Positions 48,701-59,382 of a stretch of 64,000 nt of DNA are shown here, piece by piece (the first letter of the stretch is position 1; the number at the start of each line of letters is the position of its first letter). A program made the position numbers and the translations under genes. The notes beneath the pieces were generated by a model, which was not told where the DNA came from, ran no database searches, and was given only the letters and a program-made list of their open reading frames with translations. The stretch covers positions 76,688,461 to 76,752,460 of the forward strand of contig NC_092091.1 in the NCBI RefSeq assembly GCF_045679555.1, read 5' to 3'. Source of the DNA: Salvelinus alpinus (taxonomy: Eukaryota > Chordata > Actinopteri > Salmoniformes > Salmonidae).

Positions 48701-49637
48701 CTTCTAATCTTCTTTCTCTTCTTCCAAGGTGTGTGCTTTGGGCTGGTTGTGGGCGGCGGCCAACACCTTCCCTTACTTCCTGTTCCGGGTGGTGACGGAG
48801 AAGACGGACGGAAGGAAGCTCTGCTACCACCATTTTGGATTGTACTCGTCACCAGGGACGCTAGAGAGGGACTGTAGGGTACGGCAGGCGGCAACCGCCG
48901 TGTCCAAGACATTCCTGGCGTTCCTACTCCCCCTAGTGGTGATTGCAGGGAGCTACGCTCTCTTTGGCATCAGTCTGAGCCAGAGGAGGAAGAGGAGGAG
49001 GAAGTACAGCAGTAGTAGACTCACCGGGGCTTTGATTGTTACCAATGTGGAACGCAGAGAGTCAAAACCCAACACAAACACAAACACCAAACGCTCCACC
49101 CCCAACCCAAAAGGCTCCACCCCTACCTCCACTTCCGAGCCCGGCCTATCCCGTGGCTTCACCAAAATGGTGACATCAGTCATCGCGACGTTCGCCCTCT
49201 GCTGGGCGCCCTATCACGTGTTCTGCCTCATCGAGGTTGCCGCCCAGTACTGGCCGACCAAGGTCGTGTTGGTGGAGGTGGGGTTGCCAATGGCGACGAC
49301 CTTTGCCTTCCTGAACCCGGTGTTAAACCCGGTGCTGTACGCGTTCAGCTGTCCCAACTTCTGCATCCGGATCAGACAGAGTCTGGGGGCGCTGATGGAA
49401 GGACTGGTGGAGGAGGGAGGGATGGGTGGAGCAGGAGGAGGGGGGCTGAGTATCAGGAAGGGGTGGAGGAAGGGAAGGGGGAGCCTGGGGGGGAACTCAT
49501 CATCGTCACCAAGCTGTCTGGGGACTCCAGGTTCTCCGTGTCTCCAGGTAGACCATCTGCCCTCCTCTGCCTCCATCAACCACAACTCCAAAGCCAGTTG
49601 TGGACATCTGGAGCAAGGAGAGGACACTCTGAACTGA
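45546..49637 (+). CDS. ptgdr2: Prostaglandin D2 receptor 2-like GPCR (CRTH2), four exons, 449 aa
   Basis: Rhodopsin-class receptor for a chemoattractant-type ligand, expected in the plasma membrane. Exons 45546-45724, 46135-46247, 47948-48096 and 48729-49637 join in matching phases with GT-AG introns and give 449 codons plus stop. Visible features are three N-glycosylation sequons (N3, N18, N23), TM1 with [16 protein letters not shown]2 [15 protein letters not shown], and HSWELGG. Cys101 and Cys179 can form the conserved disulfide. TM3 has [20 protein letters not shown], then DRC (125-127) in place of DRY. TM6 is [11 protein letters not shown] and TM7 [34 protein letters not shown] and CWAPYHVF match CRTH2 best. 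Odd points are three introns in the coding region (the human coding sequence is in one exon) and a Ser/Thr/Asn-rich third cytoplasmic loop (about 233-293) longer than the human one. A related leukocyte chemoattractant receptor is the alternative. Confidence 0.8.
46135..46247 (+). CDS. ptgdr2: GPCR exon 2 (TM2)
   Basis: 113 nt, from TTCTTCACAG|GACCGTGG to CTGGGAG|GTAGGC. Encodes [20 protein letters not shown] through HSWELG. Confidence 0.85.
46653..47583 (+). mobile_element. Tc1-like transposon in GPCR intron 2
   Basis: Terminal repeats ACACTACATACACAAAAGTA then TGTGGACACC (left) and GGTGTCCACATACTTTTGGT then CATGTAGTGT (right). Length is about 930 bp, shorter than an intact Tc1 element, so it is internally deleted. 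It is in the same orientation as the GPCR. Confidence 0.9.
47038..47475 (+). pseudogene. Tc1-like transposase remnant
   Basis: Fragments in the order [53 protein letters not shown], then after a stop [20 protein letters not shown] and LYQHDNAPV. The first catalytic Asp is lost (LWPYASRF where family members have an acidic SDES-type motif). The second is kept (QHDNA). The third region is deleted. Confidence 0.85.
47624..47858 (-). mobile_element. tRNA-derived SINE in GPCR intron 2
   Basis: On the minus strand it begins GGGGCCGAGTGGCGAAGCGG then TCTAAGGCACTGC, has B box GGTTCGATCAC-like sequence, and ends TGACTTGCCTAGTTAAATAC. Same class as the SINE at 24401 but a less truncated body. A short CACAT direct repeat is near both ends and might be a target duplication. 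Confidence 0.9.
47948..48096 (+). CDS. ptgdr2: GPCR exon 3 (TM3 and DRC motif)
   Basis: 149 nt, from CCTCTAG|GTCCGCTG to GCCTGGAAG|GTTTTA, ending in phase 0. Encodes the disulfide Cys, TM3 and [16 protein letters not shown]. Confidence 0.85.
48104..48510 (+). repeat. 17-bp minisatellite at the start of GPCR intron 3
   Basis: About 23 units of TTAGTTCTGTTACGTCA, starting seven bases after the exon 3 donor. Each unit contains TTACGTCA, whose complement TGACGTAA is a CRE-like bZIP site. Common variants are TTTTGTT for TTCTGTT. Confidence 0.95.
48729..49637 (+). CDS. ptgdr2: GPCR exon 4 (TM4 to C terminus)
   Basis: 909 nt including the stop, from TTCTTCCAAG|GTGTGTGC. Encodes TM4 ([18 protein letters not shown]), the second extracellular loop with Cys179, TM5 to TM7, and a C-terminal tail of about 95 residues rich in Gly and Ser. 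Confidence 0.88.
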   Translation: MCALGWLWAAANTFPYFLFRVVTEKTDGRKLCYHHFGLYSSPGTLERDCRVRQAATAVSKTFLAFLLPLVVIAGSYALFGISLSQRRKRRRKYSSSRLTGALIVTNVERRESKPNTNTNTKRSTPNPKGSTPTSTSEPGLSRGFTKMVTSVIATFALCWAPYHVFCLIEVAAQYWPTKVVLVEVGLPMATTFAFLNPVLNPVLYAFSCPNFCIRIRQSLGALMEGLVEEGGMGGAGGGGLSIRKGWRKGRGSLGGNSSSSPSCLGTPGSPCLQVDHLPSSASINHNSKASCGHLEQGEDTLN

Positions 49638-49950
49638 CTATATACTCTGAATGAGAAAACGTTGTTGACATCAACTGAGACAATAAGAATCACCTCTGTT
49701 GTTCTGCTGGCCTCCAGGAGTCCTTCCTGTGCTGTATGTTACTACATCCTGTCCTAATGTTTAACTGGTCCTCAACAACTGTGAGTGTTTAACTAGTTGT
49801 TTCTGTTTAACTTGAATTTGATTTTTTTTGTGACCGTTTATAGAATATTAATATGATAACTAAATGATCTGGCACTTCACAAAGAGTTCATTCTCTGAAA
49901 TAATTTTGGTGGATATTGTGTGTGTGTGTTCTTGAAAGCAGTTATCTATC

Positions 49951-49956
49951 AATAAA
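49951..49956 (+). terminator. Polyadenylation signal of the GPCR gene
   Basis: AATAAA 314 bases after the stop codon. It is the first canonical signal downstream, and a GT-rich run sits just before it. Confidence 0.55.
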
Positions 49957-50165
49957 GGAATCAATCAGAATGTGATTATCAATCCCTTTTAACATCAGCA
50001 GTTTCACTCTCCAGAGCAGTCTGTTTTCTGTATTTATATTGTGTATGATGCTGTTGACCATGTTGACTGCGTGTCTGTATTCTGTCTGTGCATTGTCTGT
50101 TGCTGGCAGCACCTGGCCACTAAGTCACATTCTGGGTTTGTGTTAATGTTCTTGGCAAATAAAGT

Positions 50166-50341
50166 GATTGTGATTGTATCACACCCAGAGAGCAGTAGCT
50201 ACATACAAGTAGGACCTGTCACATCCCAGACCTGTAGGCTAACAACACTCACTGATTGTGACTGTATCACACCCAGAGAGCAGTAGATACATACAAGCAG
50301 GACCTGTCACATCCCAGACCTGTAGGCTAACAGCACTCTCA
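50166..50341. repeat. 88-bp direct duplication
   Basis: Two copies, period 88, containing TGTATCACACCCAGAGAGCA and CACATCCCAGACCTGTAGGC, with few differences. Confidence 0.92.
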
Positions 50342-50618
50342 GTTCAAACAGCTGACCCTTTCATCACATTTCAGCACCGTTGGTTTGGATCAATTAAATA
50401 TATGATCCTCTTTAGCTTCTACCTGTTTCATCCTGCAATTGCTTTCTGCTTCACCTCTAGGTAATGTAAAATCATGTAAAACATGTTTTGATAAGGTATT
50501 GAATTTGGCGTTTACTACTAAAGCCTATAGACACATTAAATAATCCATTCATCATGTCAAAGCAGAAGGTTTTAATGTGTCTGTCCTATATCTAGGAGAT
50601 GTAAGAAAGCTCAGGGAA
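50342..50618. other. Non-coding, no feature recognised
   Basis: Unique AT-rich sequence. Confidence 0.6.
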
Positions 50619-50830
50619 TACAGTACCAGCCAAATGTTTGGACACACCTACTCATTCCAGGGTTTTTCTTTATTTTTACTATTTTCTACATTGTAGAATA
50701 ATAGTGAAGACATCAAAACTATGAAATAACACATATGGAATCATGTAGTAACCAAAAAAGTGTTGAACAAATCAAAACATATTTTATATTTGAGATTCTT
50801 CAAAGTAGCCACCCTTTGCCTTGATGACAA
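50619..50830. mobile_element. Tc1-like transposon, 5' terminal fragment
   Basis: Starts TACAGTACCAGCCAAATGTT, then GACACACCTACTCATTCCAG, and ends near CACCCTTTGCCTTGATGACA. Same family as 32292-32510, better preserved, and cut off before the transposase. Confidence 0.88.
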
Positions 50831-51037
50831 CTTTAGACACTTGGCAAAGAGTCTGGTTCTGGGGATGTCTTCTAGTCTGATTAACAGCGCTGTAGCTCTG
50901 CTATTTTCCACCTCAAGATGTGAAAGGCCGGTACAGGATTGAGACGTATTCCAAACCCCTGATATGTCTAGTTTAAACTGACAGATTTTGATGGGGATTT
51001 TTGCATTATGTTCAATAGATTCTTCATCAACCCTATC

Positions 51038-52850
51038 GCTTCTCTCTCTGCCTCTCTCTCTCCGCCTCTCTCTCTCTGCTTCTCTCTCTCCGCCTCTCTG
51101 TCTCTCTCTGCTTCTCTCTCTCCGCCTCTCTGTCTCTCTCTGCTTCTCTGTCTCTCTTTGCCTCTGTCTCTCTTTGCCTCTCTCTCTTTGCCTCTCTCTC
51201 TCCGCCTCTGTCTCTCTCTGCCTCTCTCTCTCCGCCTCTGTCTCTCTCTGCTTCTCTCTCTCCGCCTCTGTCTCTCTTTGCCTCTCTCTCTCCGCCTCTC
51301 TCTCTCCGTCTCTCTCTCTCTGTCTCTCTCTGCCTCTCTCTCCGCCTCTGTCTCTCTCTGCTTCTCTGTCTCTCTTTGCCTCTCTCTCTCTGTCTCTCTC
51401 TGCCTCTCTCTCCGCCTCTGTCTCTCTCTGCTTCTCTGTCTCTCTCTGCCTCTCTCTCTCCGCCTCTCTCTCTCTGTCTCTCTCTGCCTCTCTCTCCGCC
51501 TCTGTCTCTCTCTGCTTCTCTGTCTCTCTTTGCCTCTCTCTCTCTGCCTCTCTCTCTCTGTCTCTCTCTGCCTCTCTCTCCGCCTCTGTCTCTCTCTGCT
51601 TCTCTGTCTCTCTCTGCTTCTCTCTCTCCGCCTCTCTGTCTCTCTCTGCTTCTCTGTCTCTCTTTGCCTCTCTCTCTCCGCCTCTCTGTCTCTCTCTGCT
51701 TCTCTGTCTCTCTTTGCCTCTCTCTCCCCACCTCTCTCTCCCCGCCTCTCTCTCTCCGCCTCTCTCTCTCCGCCTCTCTCTCTCCGCCTCTCTCTCTCTG
51801 CCTCTCTGTCTCTCTCTGCCTCTCTCTCTCTGTCTCTCTCTGCCTCTCTCTCCGCCTCTGTCTCTCTCTGCTTCTCTGTCTCTCTTTGCCTCTCTCTCTC
51901 CGCCTCTCTGTCTCTCTCTGCTTCTCTGTCTCTCTTTGCCTCTCTCTCCCCACCTCTCTCTCCCCGCCTCTCTCTCTCCGCCTCTCTCTCTCCGCCTCTC
52001 TCTCTCTGCCTCTCTGTCTCTCTCTGCCTCTCTCTCCCCACCTCTCTCTCTCCCCGCCTCTCTCTCTCCGCCTCTCTCTCTCTGCCTCTCTGTCTCTCTC
52101 TGCCTCTCTCTCCGCCTCTGTCTCTCTCTGCTTCTCTGTCTCTCTCTGCCTCTCTCTCTCCGCCTCTCTCTCTCTGTCTCTCTCTGCCTCTCTCTCCGCC
52201 TCTGTCTCTCTCTGCTTCTCTGTCTCTCTTTGCCTCTCTCTCTCTGTCTCTCTCTCTCTGTCTCTCTCTGCCTCTCTCTCCGCCTCTGTCTCTCTCTGCT
52301 TCTCTGTCTCTCTCTGCTTCTCTCTCTCCGCCTCTCTGTCTCTCTCTGCTTCTCTGTCTCTCTTTGCCTCTCTCTCTCCGCCTCTCTGTCTCTCTCTGCT
52401 TCTCTGTCTCTCTTTGCCTCTCTCTCCCCACCTCTCTCTCCCCGCCTCTCTCTCTCCGCCTCTCTCTCTCCGCCTCTCTCTCTCCGCCTCTCTCTCTCTG
52501 CCTCTCTGTCTCTCTCTGCCTCTCTCTCTCTGTCTCTCTCTGCCTCTCTCTCCGCCTCTGTCTCTCTCTGCTTCTCTGTCTCTCTTTGCCTCTCTCTCTC
52601 CGCCTCTCTGTCTCTCTCTGCTTCTCTGTCTCTCTTTGCCTCTCTCTCCCCACCTCTCTCTCCCCGCCTCTCTCTCTCCGCCTCTCTCTCTCCGCCTCTC
52701 TCTCTCTGCCTCTCTGTCTCTCTCTGCCTCTCTCTCTCCGCCTCTCTCTCTCCGCCTCTCTGTCTCTCTCTGCCTCTCTCTCTCCTCCTCTTTCTCTCTC
52801 TGCCTCTCTCTTGCGCCCCTCTCGTGCTCTCTTCCTTTCTCTTTCTCTCT
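51038..52850. repeat. 1.8-kb CT-rich compound microsatellite
   Basis: Long polypyrimidine strand made of CTCTCTCTGC, CTCTCTCCGC, CTCTGTCTCT and CTTCTCTGTC modules. Larger blocks recur, for example CTCTCTCCCCACCTCTCTCT at 51719, 51943, 52030, 52425 and 52644, so there has been segmental duplication inside the tract. Open frames of up to 730 codons on both strands are Leu/Ser or Arg/Glu strings without start or splice support. Confidence 0.96.
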
Positions 52851-53025
52851 ACAAGTAGTGCACCATTGAGGGAATAGGGCCATTTAGGACACAGGCAGAC
52901 AGAGAGTGGAATCTCTAATCCCTGTGGAGGCAAGCCAGGTCAACACAACACAGAACCATGTTCACTCCACTCTGCTTTCACCCAGCATGGACAGATTATC
53001 CTCTCTCTCGCAATTCAATTCAATT

Positions 53026-53155
53026 TCAATTCTCTCTCTCTCTCTCTCTCGCTCTCTCTCTCTCGCTCACATGCCCTCTCTCTCCCTCTTTCCTTCCCTA
53101 TCCTCCCTCTCCCTCTTTCTTTCTCTCCCTCCCCATCACCCCTTCTTTCTCTCTA
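53026..53155. repeat. CT-rich low-complexity tract
   Basis: CT dinucleotides with TCGC and TTTC interruptions. Confidence 0.9.
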
Positions 53156-53830
53156 TTATCCACCACATGCACACAATGATCACTCGTTCAAGGAAAGAAG
53201 TAATTTCTAGTCGATGTGATATTTCTGGGTTCCAGGAAAGAGGTAGTGATGACAGAGGAGTATGTTGTTACGGAGCCAGTCTCTCGTGACAGAGGGAAAC
53301 ATGCAGAGATTATTAAAACAACGGCAGGTAAACTCTTCCAGACCCTGGGGGTTGTCTGTTCCTAGGGGTGTGAGGTTGAGGGCAAGAGGTTACTCAAGGG
53401 TCTGTTACGAAACCACTTAGCCAGCCGACTGATGAATCTAGCCTTACTATGTCTAGATCTTAGTATTGGACATAAAATAAACACTTTCAATGGAGAATCT
53501 GCGTTGAACATGCTTTTTAGTCTAGGATTAGGTTTAAATCTGGGAGACCGGCCCTAGGTATCCTAGCCCATTTTACATCGACAACCGCCGAAACATCTAC
53601 TCTTTAACAACAGTGCTGAATGTTACTCTGAACTATCCATTCTAACCATGGCAGAGACAGAGAGAGGGTGGACAAACTCTCCAACAGAAACTAACTTTCC
53701 AACAGAGATCAGGATGACAAAATGAGCGTAAATATATATATTGATTGCAATTATTCCCGAATGAGTGAGCGTTCATGTGCAAAGGATTAGCATTTCAATT
53801 GTTATAATTATCAACTTTGTAGTGTCTCAT
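53156..53830. other. Non-coding, no gene recognised
   Basis: Unique-looking sequence. No supported exon or RNA gene. Confidence 0.55.
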
Positions 53831-54243
53831 CTCATCTCAACCGCGATGCCGGTTTAGCCCACTAGGGCACATTCCCCTATCATTTCCTTGTAACCATATC
53901 TACTGTTTGATTGTGCATTCCTGTGATTATTTAGTTAGTAAATAAATTATTTAAGACAATGGACTCATAGTGAAGACTGGGTTCGTGCAGATAACCAACA
54001 ATTTACGACGTTTGGAATGAGACTAACGTGAGGTAAAGAATAATTCATTAATGAGAAGACTAATTGATCAGATATTAAAATATCTGAAGATTATAACTTT
54101 GTAATCTGAATATTTTCCTTGGTGCCCCAACTTCCTAGTTAATTACATCTACCTGATTAGTTAATCACGTAATGATAATTACAGAGAATTGATTTGATAA
54201 ACTACAAATAAGTCTTCAGTTTAATGATGCCAAAGACACGACA
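53831..54243. mobile_element. Dispersed salmonid-type repeat, unclassified
   Basis: Includes CTCAACCGCGATGCCGGTTT, AATTTACGACGTTTGGAATG, CTTGGTGCCCCAACTTCCTA and GATGCCAAAGACACGACA. I recognise these from multi-copy salmonid sequence, possibly an LTR-like or DNA element. There is no coding sequence, and class and ends are uncertain. Confidence 0.4.
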
Positions 54244-54244
54244 G

Positions 54245-54870
54245 AAGTTAACTAGTTATGAGCTCTAGTTAGTTAACTAGTTATGAGTTCTAGTTAGTTA
54301 ACTCGTTATGAGCTCTAGTTAGTTAACTCGTTATGAGTTCTAGTTAGTTAACTAGCTATGAGTTCTAGTTAGTTAACTAGCTATGAGCGCTAGTTATTTA
54401 ACTAGCTATGAGTTCTAGTTAGTTAACTAGTTATGATCTCTAGTTAGTTAACTAGTTATGAGTTCTAGTTAGTTAACTAGTTATGAGCTCTTGTTAGTTA
54501 ACTCGTTATGAGCTCTTGTTAGTTAACTAGTTATGAGCTCTTGTTAGTTAACTAGTTATAAGGTCTAGTTAGTTAACTAGTTATGAGCTCTTGTTAGTTA
54601 ACTAGTTATGAGCTCTTGTTAGTTAACTAGTTATGCGCTCTAGTTATTTAACTAGCTATGAGTTCTAGTTAGTTAACGAGTTATGAGCTCTTGTTAGTTA
54701 ACTAGTTATGAGCTCTAGTTATTTAACTAGCTATGAGTTCTAGTTAGTTAACTAGTTATGAGCTCTAGTTTGTTAACTAGTTATGAGCTCTTGTTAGTTA
54801 ACTAGTTATGAGCTCTAGTTATTTAACTAGTTATGAGTTCTAGTTAGTTAACTAGTTATGAACTATAGTT
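54245..54870. repeat. 25-bp minisatellite built of short palindromes
   Basis: About 25 units of AGTTATGAGCTCTAGTTAGT then TAACT. Each carries the palindromes TAGTTAACTA, AACTAGTT and GAGCTC. Variants are CTCGTTATG, AGCTATGAG and CTCTTGTT. Confidence 0.96.
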
Positions 54871-54994
54871 ATTCATAGGCTACAACTAGGAGCCAGATCT
54901 TTTTTTGAACAAGTGACATGTAAAAACTCCTGTCCTGGTGTTTAGTTTGTTTGCTTTCACTGTATTATTGACTTGACTCTATTTGTTAACCAGC

Positions 54995-56050
54995 TAGGTG
55001 TGGTCACTGACGTGAAGCTAAGGTGTGGTCACTGACGTGAAGCTAAGGTGTGGTCACTGACGTGGAGCTAAGGTGTGGTCACTGACGTGGAGCTAAGGTG
55101 TGGTCACTGACGTGAAGCTAAGGTGTGGTCACTGACGTGGAGCTAAGGTGTGGTCACTGACGTGAAGCTAAGGTGTGGTCACTGACGTGAAGCTAAGGTG
55201 TGGTCACTGACGTGGAGCTTAGGTGTGGTCACTGACGTGAAGCTAAGGTGTGGTCACTGACGTGAAGCTAAGGTGTGGTCACTAACGTGAAGCTAAGGTG
55301 TGGTCACTGACGTGGAGCTAAGGTGTGGTCACTGACGTGAAGCTAAGGTGTGGTCACTGACGTGAAGCTAAGGTGTGGTCACTGACGTGAAGCTAAGGTG
55401 TGGTCACTGACGTGGAGCTAAGGTGTGGTCACTGACGTGAAGCTTAGGTGTGGTCACTGACGTGAAGCTAAGGTGTGGTCACTGACGTGAAGCTAAGGTG
55501 TGGTCACTGACGTGAAGCTAAGGTGTGGTCACTAACGTGAAGCTAACGTGTGGTCACTGACGTGGAGCTAAGGTGTGGTCACTGACGTGAAGCTAAGGTG
55601 TGGTCACTGACGTGAAGCTAAGGTGTGGTCACTGACGTGAAGCTAAGGTGTGGTCACTGACGTGGAGCTAAGGTGTGGTCACTGACGTGAAGCTTAGGTG
55701 TGGTCACTGACGTGAAGCTAAGGTGTGGTCACTGACGTGAAGCTAAGGTGTGGTCACTGATGTGGAGCTAAGGTGTGGTCACTGACGTGAAGCTAAGGTG
55801 TGGTCACTGACGTGAAGCTAAGGTGTGGTCACTGACGTGGAGCTAAGGTGTGGTCACTGACGTGGAGCTAAGGTGTGGTCACTGACGTGAAGCTAAGGTG
55901 TGGTCACTGACGTGGAGCTAAGGTGTGGTCACTGACGTGGAGCTAAGGTGTGGTCACTGACGTGGAGCTAAGGTGTGGTCACTGACGTGGAGCTAAGGTG
56001 TGGTCACTGACGTGGAGCTAAGGTGTGGTCACTGACGTGGAGCTAAGGTG
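54995..56050. repeat. 25-bp minisatellite with TGACGTGA/G in each unit
   Basis: About 42 units of CTAAGGTGTGGTCACTGACG then TGAAG, alternating with TGGAG. The first unit sits in AGCTAGGTGTGGTC and the array ends just before GGATTGAGACAG. The units differ by single bases only. Confidence 0.97.
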
Positions 56051-56178
56051 GATTGAGACAGAAAACCGCATGGCGAAAGAAATGGAGTGGGGGCAATCAG
56101 ATATATATATAGAGAGAAATATATATACACAGAGAGAGGTAAAGGGAGACAGAGAGAGAAAAAATGGAGTGAGAGAGA

Positions 56179-57640
56179 GACCTGGACCTGCTAGAGGAGT
56201 ACTGGCAGACCTGGGCCCTGGCAGTAAACCCCAAAAATACTAAAATAAAGATTTTCCAGAGAAGATCTAGATCTCAGGGAATTAGACCAAAGTTCTCAAA
56301 TGGTACAAAATATATAGAGTACTGCACACACTACAATTACTTAGGTTTCAAAATAAGCTCAACTGGACAGTGAGAGAGAAAGCATGCAGGGCGTTCCACG
56401 CCATTAAAAAACAAATTCAAATTGAAATACCTATTACAATTTGGCTAAAACTAATTGAATGTGTCATTGAACCAATTGCACTTTATAGCAGCGAGGTGTG
56501 GGGTCCACTTGCAAAACAAGACTTCACCACATGGGACAAACACCCCATTAAAACCATGCATGCAGTTCTGTCACGATCGTCAATAGGAGAGAGAGATGAC
56601 CAAGGCGCAGCGTGTGAGAAATACATCTTCCTTTTAATATAGATGAAGACGTAACACGGAAAGAAACACTCTTACAAAAAAACTAACAAAACAAACAAAC
56701 GACCGTGAAGCTATGAACGTAGTGCACACACAGGCTACAAACGTATAACATAGACAATTACCCACAAACAGCTAAAGCCTATGGCTACCTTAAATATGGC
56801 TCCCAATCAGAGACAACAGAAACCAGCTGTCTCTAATTGGGAACCCATTCAGGCAACCATAGACTTTCCTAGACAACTACACACAACATTAAACCATCTA
56901 TACACCTTAACCCTCTAAACCATACAACACCCTAGACAATACAAAAACACACAAACTTCCCCATGTCACACCCTGACCTAACTAAAATAATAATGAAAAC
57001 AAAGATATTAAGGCCAGGGCGTGACAAGTTCTGTAAGATTATCCTACATGTCCAGAGGAAAACTACAAACAATGCATGCAGAGGAGAATTAGGCCAATAT
57101 CCACTAATAATAAAAACTCAGAAAGAGCAATTCCGTTCTGGAAACGTCTAAAATACAGTGACCCCCTCTCATGTCTTTACCAAGCCCTGCAATGCCAAGA
57201 GCTGAGCAAAGAAAAGAGTCCCCTCATCCAGCTGGTCCTGGGGCTGAGTTCACAAGCCAGTTCTACTAACACACTGAAGCCTGAAGACCAGAACATCAAA
57301 TCAATCAGAATAAACCAAATTACAACACAGTCAAAACAAAACTGCGTTGCTTATTGGGAAATACAAGCACAAAGCAAAATGCAGTGCTATCTGGCCCTAA
57401 ATCGACAGTACACTGAGGCTAACTATTTGGGGTGAAGCAGAGAGCTGTGGGTTGGCAGCGCATTACATTGCTGCCTGCCACAAGATGAGGGACAGTGTCT
57501 GACAGACCAACCAACCTACACATGTACTCTATGCTTATTGTTATTGTTCAATGTCTGGTTATTTTGACCCTTGGTTACTGTTGTTACTGTTGTCCCGTTG
57601 ACAATTTTGATTCTTATTATTTGAATATTGTAGATATCTA
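56179..57640 (+). pseudogene. Non-LTR retrotransposon (LINE) ORF2 C-terminal remnant
   Basis: Frames in order: DLDLLEEYWQTWALAVNPKN and YIEYCTHYNYLGFKISSTGQ, then after a frame change REKACRAFHAIKKQIQIEIP and CVIEPIALYSSEVWGPLAKQ, then (after the insertion at 56580-57025) CKIILHVQRKTTNNACRGEL, DPLSCLYQALQCQELSKEKS and LALNRQYTEANYLG. This is the end of a reverse transcriptase and its C-terminal extension, as in abundant salmonid LINEs. It is truncated at the 5' side, frameshifted near 56370 by a small deletion, and interrupted. The stretch 57520-57640 resembles the LINE 3' end. Confidence 0.8.
56580..57025. mobile_element. Small non-autonomous DNA transposon inserted in the LINE
   Basis: 446 bp bounded by GTCACG and CGTGAC, flanked by AGTTCT on both sides, which looks like a target duplication (hAT-like size of 6-8 bp). 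Internal sequence (CCCAATCAGAGACAACAGAA, CTCTAATTGGGAACCCATTC, GGCCAGGGCGTGAC) is of the same general kind as the truncated element at 24019. Removing it joins the LINE frame across the site. Confidence 0.78.
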
Positions 57641-57644
57641 AAGT

Positions 57645-57820
57645 AAGAGAGAGAGAGAGAGATAGAAAAAAGGGAGTGAGAGAGAGAGAGATAGACAAAA
57701 GGGAGTGAGAGAGAGACTGAAAAAGAGAGGAAGGAAAGTGATATAGAGGGAAAGGCAGAGACAGAGAGTAAAGGGAGACAGAGAGAGAAATAGGGGTTAA
57801 TGCAGAGGGTTCACTTACTT
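57645..57820. repeat. GA-rich low-complexity tract
   Basis: Purine-rich GAGAGA and AAAGGGAGTGAGAG sequence on the plus strand. No gene. Confidence 0.9.
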
Positions 57821-57882
57821 ATAGACAGACAGATGCACATGTGGTATTAAGGCTGAGTCGCGTGTCAGAGATACTGTTTAGA

Positions 57883-58032
<150 letters not shown>

Positions 58033-58342
58033 GTTTGATTCATGATTTGGAATGGCCTGAACCATCTCTAACTCCATCAGTTGGAAAACAATTTGAGTGT
58101 TTACATGCTCCAAATGTTAAATACGCAAGAGTATACGCATGCGCATGTGTGTGAGTGTGTGTTGGCACGCACGTGTGTGACTGTCTGTGTGTGCGTGCAT
58201 TGTGTGGATTGACAAACAAACAAAAAAAATCTGCAAAATAACAATACACAGGAGTATGGAAATGTAAGAGGATTGGGGACAAATGAAGAGCGACAGAAAG
58301 CACCACTGCAACACAGAAAATAAGGGATTAATAGTGACATGT

Positions 58343-58548
<206 letters not shown>

Positions 58549-58789
58549 AGGGGAGAGAGAACAGTAATTTTTTAATCTAACATGTCTACAGATGTCTTAC
58601 TGACTCATTGGACTCCGACCATTATCATTATGTTACTACATTTACATGACAACATTACACTTCCCATATATCATCAGGAGTCATGTAGAGAATAGACAGG
58701 GTTCTCACTGAGTCACTGAAGTTATTTTATAGTTAACACTTCCAGACATAGTAGGGTGACGCAAAAATAAACAGAGACAGAAGTCAGAT

Positions 58790-58864
58790 ACACACCATGA
58801 TGAGATGGAAGTGAAGAGGAGGAAGAGATGAAGAGGAATTGAATGAAGACACGCATTGACAGAG
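58790..58864 (+). other. Possible non-coding first exon
   Basis: Unique purine-rich sequence ending ATTGACAGAG|GTAAGG, a good donor, 519 bases before an acceptor at 59382. It could be a 5' UTR exon for the start at 59387. The left boundary is a guess. Confidence 0.25.
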
Positions 58865-58919
58865 GTAAGGGATTAGTTCATCCGTTGATATTAACTATGA
58901 CATTCTGCTAAGCTGAGTG

Positions 58920-59335
58920 GTGAGAGAGAGACCGAGAGGGTGAGAGCGGGGCAGAGAGAGAGACAAAGAGAGCGAGAGACAAAGAGAAGGAGAGAGAAAG
59001 AGAGAGAGAGAAAGAGAGTGACAAAGAGAGAGCGTCAAAGAGAGAGCGAGCGAAAGACAGAGAGAGAAAGACAGAAAGAGAAAGTGAGAGATACAAAGAG
59101 AGAGAGACAAAGAGAGCGAGAGAGAGAGAGAGAGAGAAAGGAGGGAGGGACAGGTGACAGAGATGGGAGAGATGCTCCACAGATGATCAACAGTGGCAGA
59201 TGTACAGGGAGCGATATAGACGGAGTGGACAGAAGAACGTGAGAGTGACAGAGAGAGTGACAGATGAGACAGAAAGACATAGAGTGAACAAACGAATGTG
59301 AGTGAGAGTGACAGAACGAGACAGAGAAACACTAT
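58920..59335. repeat. GA-rich low-complexity tract
   Basis: Imperfect GAGAGACAAAGAGAGCGAGA repeats. If the flanking exons are real, this lies in their intron. Confidence 0.9.
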
Positions 59336-59382
59336 TTGAGAGATAGATGAAGTTAGCCTGATATTTGTATTCGTTTGTTTAG

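Noticed and set aside
50741-52933. Open frames of 497-730 codons in the CT-rich tract
   Set aside because: They are Leu/Ser and Arg/Glu strings from dinucleotide repeats, open in most frames on both strands.
53831-54243. Endogenous retrovirus
   Set aside because: Terminal features are LTR-like at best and there is no coding sequence or primer-binding site that I can point to.
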